Notes under the pieces: model-generated
The model's database searches: none
What the model saw: the letters and a program-made list of their open reading frames with translations, nothing else
What the model was told of the DNA's origin: nothing
Assembly (NCBI RefSeq): GCF_000003815.2
Contig: NC_049997.1
Location: 13,924,067-13,988,066, forward strand
Source: Branchiostoma floridae
Lineage: Eukaryota; Chordata; Leptocardii; Amphioxiformes; Branchiostomatidae
Reading direction: 5' to 3'
DNA: 64,000 nucleotides
Program-made: the position numbers and the translations under genes
In this document: positions 26,401 to 34,079 of the stretch, one piece after another
How the letters are laid out: every line of letters starts with the position of its first letter
How positions within the stretch are numbered: the stretch's first letter is position 1

Positions 26401-29400
26401 TTATCCTGAACAACTATAGAATGCGCACTATGTTATCAGATAATGAGCAAGGAAATTCAATAAAGCAGCAATGGTTATTAAGATAAAATGTTTCAAAAAC
26501 GAACCAGCCCCAGGAATAATACTGTAACCACTGATGTCAGCAACTGGCTTGGTCCAGTTAACAGTAATGGAGGTCGTTGTAGCAGACAAACATGAAAGAT
26601 GCGACACGGGATCAAATCCTGTAGAAAAGAATTTCAATGACAACAAAAGTTCAACGTAATAACAATGTACTTCAGATAATTGATCTTTGGATCAAACCAA
26701 AAGTAACGCAAATTGTGATCGGCAACAGATAATTATGTGTCTTAAAAGTTTACGTAAAAAGTAATCTGTACACTTGTCAAGAGAGAGTTCCTTCTTTTAG
26801 AAAGGGCGTAATAAATCCATGTATTATCTAGAAGGGCCGACATTTGCTCGGGAGAAGGAGAAGAAACATTACAAAAGACAATATATTTCAATCCATGTAT
26901 TGATTGACATATGAATATGACTGGTCCTTACCGTTACAAGCGAACCCATCCACGCCAAGATTGTAACCAGCCGCGCAGGAGCAGTAGAAACTACCGTCGG
27001 TGTTGGTACAGAACTGGCTACAGCCTCCGTTAGCTGTGACACACTCATCAATATCTGAAAGTACATGAGAATTTTCCTTTGAAAAATCTGTGCATGTAAC
27101 CATAAGATAAAAAACACTAAGGTTGAGATGTGCCAGAAGCGAGTTTGTTAATTAGGGTAAGTACACACTGAGCTCGGTGCACGTGGTCGCACTGTACTGG
27201 CAGAGTATGGTTGTGTATGCAACTACATTGTATTCACACAGTTGTGGGCACATCCTCCATTGCTGTTGGCACATTCGTTGCGATCTAGAAAATTCTCAAG
27301 CTGATTCATTTTGAAAAGCGTTGGTCAGTTTGTACCAATGCCTGGACTTAAAATACATTAACGTAATTTTTAACAAGATGCCTCAAGATTGAAATCGTAA
27401 AAATAACAATAAGAACGTTGTGTACAATCTTTACGATTTATCGTCCTACTATCGACGAATGTCAACATTTTTACCTCAACGACAATCTACGTACAGTTTT
27501 GGTCGCGTCTGTTTGTTTGACGTACGAGTGTGCTTCCGTGCTTGTTTGTGTACTTAATTGCGAAAAGTTGTGTTTCCAGATATTTGTGGTCAGCATGGAT
27601 GAAAGGAATGTAAGAAGGGCTGAATGAATTGTGATATTCAATATGTTGTTAGGTCTTAGAAAGATGAAGGTCAACGTCAAGGTCAAGTTTAAGCCCCCTG
27701 GTGTGCGGCCATGGTACTGCAGCATGCCCTATCAAACCCAGAGGTTCCGCTGCAGTACCATAACAGGCCGCTAGGGGGCCCAAAATGTAACCGTTTCTAG
27801 GTCTCATCAAGACCTAGCTACCCACATTCCGAATATCAATACAATCCATCCTGGCGTTCTCGAGTTATGTTGGTCTTCTACATACAAACACACATACATA
27901 CACACAAACGCTACTCAAAACATAACCTTCTTGGCGAAGGTAATCAGCAGTAAAAAAAATGTAGATTTGTGTTAATGTCTGTTCAAATACCTGTACAGTA
28001 GATTCCCGTGTACCCATTACAGCATCGTTGGCAGGTGGTATATACACTGCGGTAGGCGATCCTGAAACATGCATTCATCAATACAGCAAGAGCACGAAAC
28101 AACAATATGCGTCGTTGCTTATTTTCAAGTCCGAAAAGACACGGTCATTACAATTAGTATTAAAAAATAAGTAAGTTACCTAAGTATTTTCTAGTTTCTG
28201 ATTTAATTACTCGTATTCACATGTTTTCCGATATAGTAAAACTAGAGTGATTTTCTTTCTATTTCTTCATTACCTCCTTACACTTTTCATGGTCCATTCC
28301 CCAACACCCCCCGACCCTAAAAAATGACAACACGTAGGCCATTCTTACATTTGATACGGTTTGTCGTCTCTTTTGTCTACATGTACAAGTGTACGATTAA
28401 TACATGGCCGAACCTGGTTAGCCTCCTTCACTAACTTCTAGCAGCGCTGGGTCGTCCACTCCCAACATCAGATACCCTTAAACAATGGAGAAAATTGCGA
28501 AATAGGGCTCCTAGGAATAAAGGTGGGTTCACACGTCCGTATGAAGTTCAAAAGGAAGTTTTAGCCTCTACCAGGCTCCACAGGTCGCTGGAAAAATATG
28601 AGAAATTGGACAAATATAAATACATAACATGCCAGATGAGTTAGCTATAGCTGGCCAGGGAGAGTGGTTTGCGGACCAGCTAAGTCTTCTAGCATATTAT
28701 GTGTCTAATAGTATATTTGTCCAATTTCTACTGTTTTTCCAGTGACCTGTAGAGCCTGTTAGAGGCTAAAACCTCCATACGGACCTCATACGGACTTGAA
28801 TATATGTATAGGCACGTGTGAAACCCACCTTATAGAACGCTATGGCCATGGACGTCAGGAAGGAGAGGGCGGACCTGGTCCGGGCAACTCGCCAGTGATG
28901 ATGATGATGATGAGGGCTCACAGTATAAAATAAAAGCCAGCCCTGCTAGAAGTCTGTGAAGGAGGCTATGCCCTGTTCAGACCCTACCCGATCTCAAAAC
29001 TAATTCGGGGGTATATATCATTTTAAATGAAATTTTGTCCGAGATTTGGTTCAAAAGCGCTCTATTTCAGGTATCTAGAATTACCTGAATGCTTCACATC
29101 TCTGCCAGTCCCAACCAAATTCTCCACAGTTAACATAGTACATCTCTTCATAAGATTGTGAGATCGTGCACTGGTACGGCTGGAAACATGTGAAACATCT
29201 GCAAAGCATGATAACAGGAAAAAAATTAAATACAAGCAAAACCAAACCTCCATGAAATATTTTGTGTTTATCGTTAGTGCGTTGTAAAGTATGGGGTTGA
29301 GATACTTGAACCTTTCTTATTACCTTATTTCTTATTTACCTATCAATACTCTTCTCTTTCTCAGGTACCAATGTTACATGTTGCAATAGTCCTATAATGG

Positions 29401-29846
29401 AACAGAGCGGGTTTAGACAATTTCCTCATTAATTATGCAGGTTAGATTCCGATTTGCATAATTAATATTTCACTATATGATGCAAAACTTAAGGCATCTA
29501 AACGCAAAAAAAAATAATGACGAGCCGTCGACTCCATCTTGAGGGGCCCAAAATCTAACCGTTTCCAGGTCGTATCAAGACCTACTCACGTACCAAATAT
29601 CTATGCAATCCATCCAGGCGTTCTTGAGTTATGCTGGTCGCCTACAAACATACATAGTATTACATGTATAAACACGCACACTGGTAATAAACAATATATA
29701 ACGACTTAAAACAATTTAGTTTTGAAGAGACAGACAGTGAGTGAAAATATATATTGTAAGGAAAACTTACTGTGAGACGGGTATTATAGCAAGAACGCCT
29801 AGGCAGACCAGTGCTATGGCAACCCTCATCCTGATGGTATGTTTTA
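6609..29846 (-). CDS. Polycystin-1-like 11-TM protein with EMI-EGF-FN3 ectodomain
   Basis: I rebuilt 38 coding exons from ATG 29829 to the TAA at 6609-6611. All phases agree and the sum is divisible by three (about 2,162 aa). Order by approximate residue: signal peptide 1-19, EMI-like 20-81, EGF 82-122, FN3 123-212, EGF 213-253, FN3 254-345, three more FN3 to 618, Thr/Ser linkers to 747, GAIN/GPS region to about 1200, TM1 about 1220, PLAT about 1275-1385, TM2-TM6, polycystin extracellular domain about 1700-1880, TM7-TM11, acidic C-tail. Polycystin-1 family proteins are surface or ciliary receptor-channel subunits that usually pair with a polycystin-2 type partner. I see no LRR, WSC, C-type lectin, PKD repeat or convincing REJ module. 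The 435-N gap in the linker-to-GAIN interval could hide an exon, though flanking phases already match. EMI is the least certain domain; the GPS-PLAT-TM half is firm. Confidence 0.9.
7525..8089. mobile_element. Tc1/mariner-type non-autonomous element, copy 1
   Basis: The ends are CAGTCAAACCTGTCTATAG and its inverted partner CAGGTTTGACTG, flanked by TA on both sides. The body contains repeats of GGTGGCCACTATAGA. There is no transposase ORF. A second copy lies at 46522-47072. It is in the intron between the S6 exon and the pore exon. Confidence 0.85.
8485..8600 (-). mobile_element. Penelope-like terminal fragment with hammerhead-like motif, copy 1
   Basis: This shares aatagtttcatcaggttggta and a gtttcg...tctgtc...cttcat block with 33320-33435. 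On the minus strand the block has a stem (GGTGAC with GTCACC) followed by GAAAC, the layout of the hammerhead ribozymes found in Penelope-like elements. The CUGAUGA core is altered. The element type is an inference. Confidence 0.45.
8644..8812. repeat. Inverted repeat
   Basis: gcggtcacaaaacgtaaagt at about 8645 is inverted at 8778-8812 (actttacgttttgtgaccgc), including the TTTACATATGTAC extension. The arms are about 35 bp with a roughly 100-bp loop, intronic, and probably a foldback element piece. Confidence 0.8.
9079..9310 (-). CDS. S4 and S5 exon with two competing acceptors
   Basis: The frame reads [18 protein letters not shown]4 ([20 protein letters not shown]) and S5 ([15 protein letters not shown]). 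The stronger-looking acceptor (cgattgtag, exon end 9310) would put the preceding phase-1 junction out of frame. The acceptor ggaatag (exon end 9294) keeps the frame and joins EAT to DQF. I therefore take 9079-9294 as coding. Confidence 0.8.
9511..9750. mobile_element. MITE family B, copy a
   Basis: Left end AGGTGCACTCTCACTGCACT continues TGCGTCAAGCTTGCGTCACTGC; the right end is its diverged inverse. The interior phrase gaaattcgttgagtatcttt is shared with the copies near 11996, 12184 and 13976. Confidence 0.8.
9901..10482 (-). CDS. Polycystin domain, S2 and S3
   Basis: The 582-nt exon (phase 1-1) carries the rest of the polycystin domain, including a Cys pair and Asn-glycosylation sites (NLTN, NST), the [18 protein letters not shown] segment, S2 ([18 protein letters not shown]) and S3 ([20 protein letters not shown]). 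Donor is GTAAAT. Confidence 0.92.
10761..11539 (-). CDS. TM6 (channel S1) and start of the polycystin extracellular domain
   Basis: Exon 11325-11539 encodes the [19 protein letters not shown] type junction into S1, then KDPSAFHAS. Exon 10761-10935 encodes [24 protein letters not shown] and [14 protein letters not shown], the conserved polycystin motif (FW-x-W, LL-x-x-LY, GPPRLxQLR). This domain sits outside the membrane between S1 and S2 and builds the channel tetramer's cap in polycystin-2 type proteins. Confidence 0.93.
11822..13866 (-). CDS. TM2 to TM5 of the polycystin-1-like core
   Basis: Exons are 13715-13866 ([22 protein letters not shown]2), 13140-13266 ([22 protein letters not shown]3), 12490-12680 ([22 protein letters not shown]4, then [14 protein letters not shown]) and 11822-11936 ([15 protein letters not shown]5). 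The CCW...MLxxAMWY signature is diagnostic for the family. Phases run 1-0, 0-1, 1-0, 0-1. A 100-N gap lies in the intron between the last two exons. Confidence 0.9.
11996..12173. mobile_element. MITE family B, copy b
   Basis: The terminal inverted repeats are identical over at least 20 bp (AAGGTGGTATCTGACTGCAC), a different outermost sequence from copy a although the interior matches. There is no ORF. Confidence 0.85.
12184..12436. mobile_element. MITE family B, copy c (contains a gap)
   Basis: The ends GGGGCACCGGTGCGGCAC and GTGCCGCACCGGTGCCCT are inverted; the interior carries the family's cgaatttcacagatgaagaa phrase. The N gap interrupts it. Confidence 0.8.
12269..12368. other. Assembly gap (100 N) inside a MITE
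   Basis: Exactly 100 N, probably a placeholder of unknown length. Both sides belong to the foldback element spanning about 12184-12436, so hairpin formation probably caused the gap. No coding exon is expected here. Confidence 1.
12738..12890. repeat. Dispersed repeat, copy 2 (partner at 2165-2335)
   Basis: It matches the avidin-intron copy: cggatgtgtgacata, cttgataaggatcaga, actgatcgaaagct. It lies in an intron. Confidence 0.7.
13976..14195. mobile_element. MITE family B, copy d
   Basis: The right end (gcaagtgcagtaagagtgca then cctt) is intact and the left end is shortened. The interior is in the opposite orientation to copy a. Confidence 0.8.
14227..15836 (-). CDS. PLAT domain between TM1 and TM2
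   Basis: Exons are 15621-15836, 15280-15440 and 14227-14405. Visible PLAT marks are [67 protein letters not shown] and [15 protein letters not shown] (LH2) domains are cytosolic beta-sandwiches that bind lipids and proteins, and they occur in this loop in all polycystin-1 family members. The last exon adds the linker ([19 protein letters not shown]) leading to TM2. Phase order is 0-0, 0-2, 2-1. Confidence 0.92.
14796..14838. repeat. Hairpin with a 15-bp perfect stem
   Basis: CCATGCGAGTGACGT pairs with ACGTCACTCGCATGG across a loop of about 12 bases. It is intronic in the polycystin-like gene, with no known function. Confidence 0.85.
16134..16752 (-). CDS. GPS motif and first transmembrane helix
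   Basis: Exon 16634-16752 carries [19 protein letters not shown] and exon 16134-16367 continues [15 protein letters not shown], giving the Cys/Trp spacing of a GPS. The segment after the last Cys is [12 protein letters not shown], not the usual HLT/HLS-type cleavage tripeptide, so self-cleavage is doubtful. TM1 follows as [18 protein letters not shown] in the same exon. Phases are 1-0 and 0-0. Confidence 0.88.
16527..16575. repeat. ACAT/CA microsatellite
   Basis: Tetranucleotide catacatacata units are interrupted by cacacat, in the intron next to the GPS exon. Confidence 0.95.
16925..17420 (-). CDS. Large exon of the GAIN beta region
   Basis: The 496-nt exon begins in phase 0 at ATG 17420 (an internal Met) and ends in phase 1 with donor GTAGAA. 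It encodes a beta-rich, Asn-glycosylation-rich segment (NSST, NVT, NCS, NSS, NIS) with [17 protein letters not shown] and YVGIQKAG, which matches the position and style of the GAIN B region in polycystin-1-like proteins. Confidence 0.8.
17771..19718 (-). CDS. Exons 19581-19718, 19126-19216, 18525-18700, 17771-18004: GAIN-like helical region
   Basis: The four exons run in phases 0-0, 0-1, 1-0 and 0-0. The products are helical, with patterns seen upstream of GPS sites in adhesion receptors and polycystin-1 proteins: [55 protein letters not shown] followed by beta-like segments with [11 protein letters not shown] assign it to the GAIN subdomain A or the REJ-to-GAIN interval by position and pattern. 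No clear REJ signature is visible. Confidence 0.7.
19860..20294. other. Assembly gap (435 N)
   Basis: The run of N lies between coding exons 20368-20429 and 19581-19718 of the polycystin-like gene. Both flanking exons are phase 0 at the facing edges, so the frame joins without anything in the gap; a phase 0-0 exon could still be hidden there. Confidence 1.
20368..22088 (-). CDS. Exons 14-17: Thr/Ser-rich linker between FN3 and GAIN regions
   Basis: Short exons are 21948-22088, 21694-21780, 21061-21156 (all phase 1-1) and 20368-20429 (phase 1-0). Their products are rich in Thr, Ser, Pro and acidic residues ([42 protein letters not shown]), suggesting an O-glycosylated stalk. Exon 21694-21780 has two in-frame donors, GTACCG at 21711 and GTGATA at 21693. 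Because the first three are symmetric they can be skipped without shifting frame, so alternative stalk lengths are likely. The donor of 21061-21156 coincides with a MITE end. Confidence 0.7.
20843..21060. mobile_element. MITE family A, copy 2, abutting an exon
   Basis: This has the same foldback structure as 3787-4009: ends taacgctagttcacctttat and gaataaaggtgaactagcgt, with inner arms aacctttatccgttg and caacggatataggtt. On the minus strand its terminal bases GTAACG lie exactly where the exon 21061-21156 must end. Confidence 0.85.
22428..23130 (-). CDS. Exons 12-13: fifth FN3 domain, split by an intron
   Basis: Exon 22989-23130 gives the first half ([30 protein letters not shown]) and ends in phase 2. 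Exon 22428-22552 completes it ([23 protein letters not shown]). The combined module enters and leaves in phase 1. This is the last recognisable folded repeat before the low-complexity linker. Confidence 0.83.
23425..24177 (-). CDS. Exons 10-11: two single-exon FN3 domains
   Basis: Exons 23905-24177 and 23425-23703 each hold one whole FN3 domain, phase 1-1. The usual marks are present: a strand-B Trp ([18 protein letters not shown]), GYRVWL or GYDLLYS in strand C, and [11 protein letters not shown] or [15 protein letters not shown] in strands E-F. FN3 arrays act as extended spacers and ligand surfaces. Unlike the two upstream FN3 domains these lack an internal intron, which points to a separate origin. 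Confidence 0.87.
24541..25441 (-). CDS. Exons 7-9: EGF plus FN3, duplication unit 2
   Basis: Exons are 25319-25441 (EGF; 41 of 42 residues match unit 1, GNC instead of GGC), 24866-24985 (FN3 first half) and 24541-24696 (FN3 second half, [20 protein letters not shown]). All are phase 1-1. Exon lengths match unit 1 except for the two-codon difference. Donor of 24866 is GTTAGT. Confidence 0.87.
25919..26050. repeat. Dispersed repeat (family D copy) ending in CACG/CA microsatellite
   Basis: The sequence ggtccaaaattttatcg...caatccatcaaggcattcc...agttacgctggtc is followed by CACGCACG and CA repeats. Related copies lie near 27765-27890 and 29545-29655. It is intronic. Confidence 0.6.
26177..27054 (-). 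CDS. Exons 4-6: EGF plus FN3, duplication unit 1
   Basis: Exons are 26932-27054 (calcium-binding [19 protein letters not shown]...), 26505-26618 (first half of FN3, with VNWTKPVAD) and 26177-26332 (second half, with [20 protein letters not shown]). All are phase 1-1. The FN3 intron sits in the middle of the domain. Compared with unit 2, the first FN3 exon lacks two codons (GYSIIPG instead of GYSISYIPG), and its donor is the weak GTTCGT. Confidence 0.85.
27232..27284 (-). pseudogene. Relic of a calcium-binding EGF exon
   Basis: Behind a good acceptor (ttttctag) the minus strand reads [19 protein letters not shown], the first half of a calcium-binding EGF domain, then runs into a TAG. There is no second half and no phase-correct strong donor. 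The preceding exon (27991-28061) splices in phase straight to the EGF exon at 26932-27054, so this relic can be skipped. Confidence 0.6.
27765..27905. repeat. Dispersed repeat family D
   Basis: The order gggcccaaaatgtaaccgtt, tctcatcaagacctagctac, caatccatcctggcgttctc, then CA-rich matches 29545-29655 and in part 25919-26050. It is intronic. Confidence 0.65.
27991..29198 (-). CDS. Exons 2-3: Cys-rich EMI-like domain
   Basis: Exons 29085-29198 and 27991-28061 join in phase 2 to give a roughly 60-residue Cys-rich module. It starts [10 protein letters not shown], runs through [13 protein letters not shown], and ends [19 protein letters not shown]. The arrangement YR-x-VY, then CC-x-GY-x-G-x-x-C is the hallmark of an EMI domain C-terminus. 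EMI domains sit at the N-terminus of extracellular matrix and scavenger-type proteins and mediate multimerisation. The N-terminal half of the domain is less typical, so it could instead be a lineage-specific Cys-rich module. Confidence 0.6.
28419..28969. mobile_element. Outer foldback element containing a nested one
   Basis: tagcctccttcactaacttc at the left is inverted at the right (gaagtctgtgaaggaggcta), continuing through tagcagcgctgg and ccagccctgcta. The element at 28517-28832 lies inside it. Confidence 0.75.
28517..28832. mobile_element. Foldback MITE, near-palindromic
   Basis: The two halves are inverted copies over about 100 bp: AAGGTGGGTTCACACG and its partner, then TTTTAGCCTCTACCAGGCTC and GAGCCTGTTAGAGGCTAAAA, then AAATTGGACAAATATA and TATATTTGTCCAATTT. 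There is no ORF. Confidence 0.88.
29545..29660. repeat. Dispersed repeat family D
   Basis: ggggcccaaaatctaaccgt, caagacctactcacgtacca, caatccatccaggcgttctt and gagttatgctggtc define the copy. It is related to 27765-27905. Confidence 0.65.
29771..29846 (-). CDS. Exon 1: start codon and signal peptide
   Basis: ATG at 29829 starts [19 protein letters not shown], a textbook signal peptide with a small basic head and a long hydrophobic core. The donor is GTAAGT. An acceptor-like tttttccag ends at 29847, so a non-coding 5' exon probably lies upstream. The exon ends after two bases of a codon, which fits the exon at 29085-29198. Confidence 0.85.
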
Positions 29847-30162
29847 CTGGAAAAAGAAAGAAAACAATGTGTTATGTTACTACCTTCATCAGATAGAGTG
29901 CCTACCACCCTGTCTTTAACACATTATGCACACAATCGCATAAAAAATGCAAGATACGTAAAAGCTGACTCTCAGTGGAATTCGACATGTAGATATAAAG
30001 GAATGGAGCGTTTCTTAATTATAATACATTATTCATGTAAAAGGCTTTCGAAATAGCGGCTAATCTTAAAGGCGTGTCAAGCTCTATTGTTAAAACTATT
30101 TCATTGTATACATTTCAAGGACAACGGTGTTGCTAGGATATGGTCGAATGCATAGCTTGGCC

Positions 30163-30411
30163 CCCTCTCCACTCGACGGCGATCGCACTGCGCTCTCACT
30201 GCGACCTAAATAGGATATGTGTAACCTTTGCTTTCACACCGGGTATATCATGCAAAACGTAAAGGTGTAACTGATCATGAGAAGACAACAAAACACACAA
30301 AGTATAAAAAGATTCCTGTCTTTTCCATACAATTCGTTGAGCGATCTGTCAAATTTCAGGTCGTAGAGAGAGCGCGGCGAGATATCCCCTTTTCGCCCTA
30401 GTGGAAAGGGG
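30163..30411. mobile_element. Diverged MITE related to family B
   Basis: The ends CCCCTCTCCACTCGACGGCG and the inverse of CGCCCTAGTGGAAAGGGG are similar. The interior (acaacaaaacacacaaagta, then tacaattcgttgag) resembles the family B interior, yet the termini differ completely. Confidence 0.55.
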
Positions 30412-31870
30412 ATATCATACCTTATTAAAAGAAATTACAAATTAAGAGAAGATGAATTTATCTAGAATGCATTGTAACATGGTCATTTATTTTATCCTGA
30501 GTGAATGAGTTAAGTCTGTTCTAATCATGATGCTTTTGACTATGCAAGTATATCATATTGAAGAGGACTTGCTTAAGTATTAGCATTTCGGAATTCAGCT
30601 GTGCACTTTGTTTCGACTTGCCACTGCGTGGTAATATTTAAGCCCCCCCCCCCCGCCCTTGCACGGCCATGTGCTCAAATTCTCCTAAACAAGTCCATCC
30701 TGTGACATAAAAAGATGTATCAACCAAACCTGCAAATCCACAGTGTTTCTTATCTCTTTTAAACGTCTTCGTCGTAAATGTCTATTTTGCCTTAGTTGGT
30801 ACAAGTCAATCAATGCCCAGATTTGTAAAATTTAAACTGCAATATAATGCCATTCATCAGAAGACCCTTGAAAATAGTATAAATAAAAGATACTTGTTTT
30901 GTAGAGGCAAACTTCAGCAACTTTGGAGTCTTATTTTTCACCAAGGCCTCTCAATTTGTTTCAGCTGAACAATTTTGTGGATTTTTTTTCACAGGGGTGA
31001 TATTTTTCGAAAATGGTACTATGGTCTGGCTTTGCGGCCATATAATTTTGAGGATTGTATTTTTTCAGGGAGTACTTTCCAATGGTTTTCATTTCTTTCA
31101 GATCTACGTGCATGTCCTGGGAAATTCAGCTTTTTTTATTGATTGAATAAAAAGATATACCAAACTGTTAAGAGTGAATGGCGTAAGTCAAAGAATGTGT
31201 ATGTTATGTGTTGATGTGTCATGTACTATGTGTTATCCAGGGCCCCACTGTAAAGCAGTGTGGTTACACTGAGTTGGGCCACCCTGGCTAAAGAAAACAG
31301 AATAAAAAAAATAACAATAAAAAAGAATGGAGTCTAATTAGAGTTTTAAAAGTCATAATGTCATGAGCAACATACGGCCAAGTTTTAAACGAAAGATTTT
31401 CATATCTCATATCTAGTTATTTTTCTCGTTTCGCGAAACAATGATACCCTATCCTTGAGGTGGCCTTGTTACAGAGAAATAAGTTAGTTTCAGCCATAGA
31501 TTAGAGCCTCTGTCATTAATTATTCAGTTTGAAATTTTGCCTGCCGCCTGAAATTCTTTTGAAAGGCTCGAATTGCTTATTTGTTCCAAATCATTTGTTG
31601 TGAATCAAGGATAAGTATACTGACCTCGGAATGACTGAACACAATACCTGCAGCTAGAGAAGTGTCAGTGTTGCCATGGTTGCATCCAAACTGATGATGT
31701 GGTGTGAAGAAGCAATAAGTGAATTTTAAATTAGCTGCCGGTCCATATACTTCCCAAGGCCTGTACCAAGGCCATCTGAAGGACAGTGTATTATCATCAC
31801 TGTATCTGTATCCATATAGCTTGATTTAATCGCGCTTCTTAGGCCCGTCCTACATTGCCGCGCCCATCCG
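30412..31870. other. Intergenic stretch, no gene seen
   Basis: AT-rich DNA with a C-run near 30645. A block near 31218-31315 (ccagggccccactgtaaagc ... gggccaccctggcta then A-rich) looks like a LINE/SINE 3' tail similar to 58195-58285. No open frame has domain character. Confidence 0.5.
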
Positions 31871-32930
31871 CGGGGAGGGGCATGTCAAAAAGTATATACA
31901 GCGTTGGAAGCTACAGAATGCACGAGTATACACATTTTCAAACAAAACTTATGAATAATAGGAGACATGGGAGGGGCAAAATCGTGAAATCTTCGCCTCG
32001 CACATTAAACTGTTTCAATGAAAATTGCTGTTGTCCTTAGAAAGTCTTACCCATGTTGAAAGAAAATGTTTACAGCATTCCTTACGTGACGTTCGAATGC
32101 ATAGCCCCACATTTCACTACATCTCTTTAGCTCCTACTACTAGTATATTACAAAAGCACTCAATTGTACCTTCCATTACTTACACATTTGATTACGTGCG
32201 TGTATAGATGATAATCGCAAAGCGTCAACAAAGAAGAATTCGTAGGACAATTTTGCCCATGGCAGTGAGTGAAGTGTGGTCTAGCCAAGACTCGCCAAAC
32301 ACGTAAGTTCGCCTCTGCTCTGAGACTTCCTAATAAGTGTCTTCGTTATCTTTACGTGGGGAATTCGACAATTTTATACACGGGTCTGCCGGCTTGAAGT
32401 CACCATCCGCAAGAACGAATGACAATTAGAAACTTAAAACAAAAAAAAGAAATTTGACAAGCACAAAGATTCAGCGAAAGAACAGAATTGTGTAGTTTGT
32501 TGAAGTAAAAAAAATGGAGTAGAGGTAAACAGGCAGATTTTCCTTACCAGAAATTTGACGAACTAGATGAAGCGGCGAAAACGCCAGGTCAATGCTGTTA
32601 ATCCAGTCAAACAACAACTTCGAAATGTTACTATGTATAAACTTAGTCCAAGTTTGCTGTTGAACAGTCAACAATATTCATCAATTCTAAAAAGAATACA
32701 CCTTTCTGAATTTGAGTGCTACATCCAGGCGTAGAGTCGGCAGGCTATTCAATACGTCATCTAAACTATATTGCCATGGAGTGCTGAGAGCTCAGAAATG
32801 TCCTTACTGTCCAACAGAGTGCATGATTGTCTTCAAGGGAACAGTGAGCCTATTCAGGCAGGTCACGCCAGAAACTCGTAAAGTCTTTTATGCAGAACTG
32901 ACTCTCTAAAAGCATAGTTATTGACATGAC
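31870..32930 (-). pseudogene. Older copy of a tandem duplication with a decayed signal-peptide exon
   Basis: This stretch aligns in pieces with about 34080-35420 (gtcaaaaagtatatacagcg; gaagcggcgaaaacgccagg; cagtgagcctattcaggcag). On the minus strand a GTAAGG donor follows INSIDLAFSPLHLVRQISG, the counterpart of MNSIVLAFNLLHLVSPTSG in the other copy. Here the initiator ATG is ATT and an Asp sits in the hydrophobic core, so this copy looks dead. No downstream exon was identified. Confidence 0.4.
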
Positions 32931-33319
32931 CCTATACTAAAAATTACCAATATGCATAATGTTCATATATACAACTTAAATATTCAACGAAACAGGTAAG
33001 TTTATTCTTTACAAGTTCGCTCAAGCTTAGGACAAAGATACTCGTGCATTCTATTTCACAACATTTTACATATCAAATGACATCCCATACGCAATGTTCT
33101 TGAAAAGTTGAAATATTTTTACTTCCCCATTTTTCCTGGAAAGTGCGTTCTGTCATATTCTGATGTCAGTCAATCGAAACAAAAGTACAAATAAGCAATA
33201 TTTGCCTTTCAACGTAACCACTGGCCCATAAACTTTCAACTGATGACTTCGCCTGTAATGCATCCATGAAATTAATTGTAGTTCTTTGTAGAAAGACCAT
33301 CTCAAGGACAATCAATTTC

Positions 33320-33435
33320 CGTAAATAGTTTCATCAGGTTGGTAGATCAATTGAACAAAATTTTCTTCGTTGCACAACCTTCCTTTAATTCTTCCGTAAA
33401 CGTTTCGACAACCATCTGTCGCCTTCATTAGTATA
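33320..33435 (-). mobile_element. Penelope-like terminal fragment with hammerhead-like motif, copy 2
   Basis: On the minus strand it reads CTAATGAAGGCGACAG...GTCGAAACGTTTACGGAAG, close to the CUGAUGA/GAAA hammerhead core with one core base changed. It shares its flank with 8485-8600. Confidence 0.45.
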
Positions 33436-34079
33436 AAAAATCTATTATCATTTCATGTTGTAACAGAAACCATGGGTAATTTTGTTCAAAATACGGCTGT
33501 ATATCAATTCCTCCACTATTATGTTATAATTACTCCGAACAGTTTTGTTTGCTAAAAAATACTACACGTTTCTAAACTGAAATAAATCTTATGCAATGAT
33601 GAGATTCTTTTGGTCCTCCTACAAATTTACTGTTCACTGACGAAGGCAGCACAAAATCTATAGATTCGTTACCTGATAAAAAATAAGCTTTTACACCTAA
33701 GAAATCTATGATAATTTCATTTAGAAACATGACAACTACCAAAAAATATTTTTGGACTTATGTTGTCAACACCTAAACACTCACAAACCATGGTTGTTAT
33801 ATAGGTTACCAAACATCAACACACAAACAAGCAAAAACCTTTGGAATATTATGGCGAAATAACACTCACTCAAAGAAAGGAATCACAAAGATTCTTTCAC
33901 ATCCATCATGATACCCTGGGTTCAATATGAGGAGAGTAAGTTTTTATTGCATAATGAATTATTAGCCAAAACTACGGATGGACCTCTCAATGAAGACAAT
34001 ACGACCTTAAAATCTAATATCAGCATATTTTTGAAAACCACAATATGCAAAAAAATTTAGGATTTTTGCAAGATCAGCT

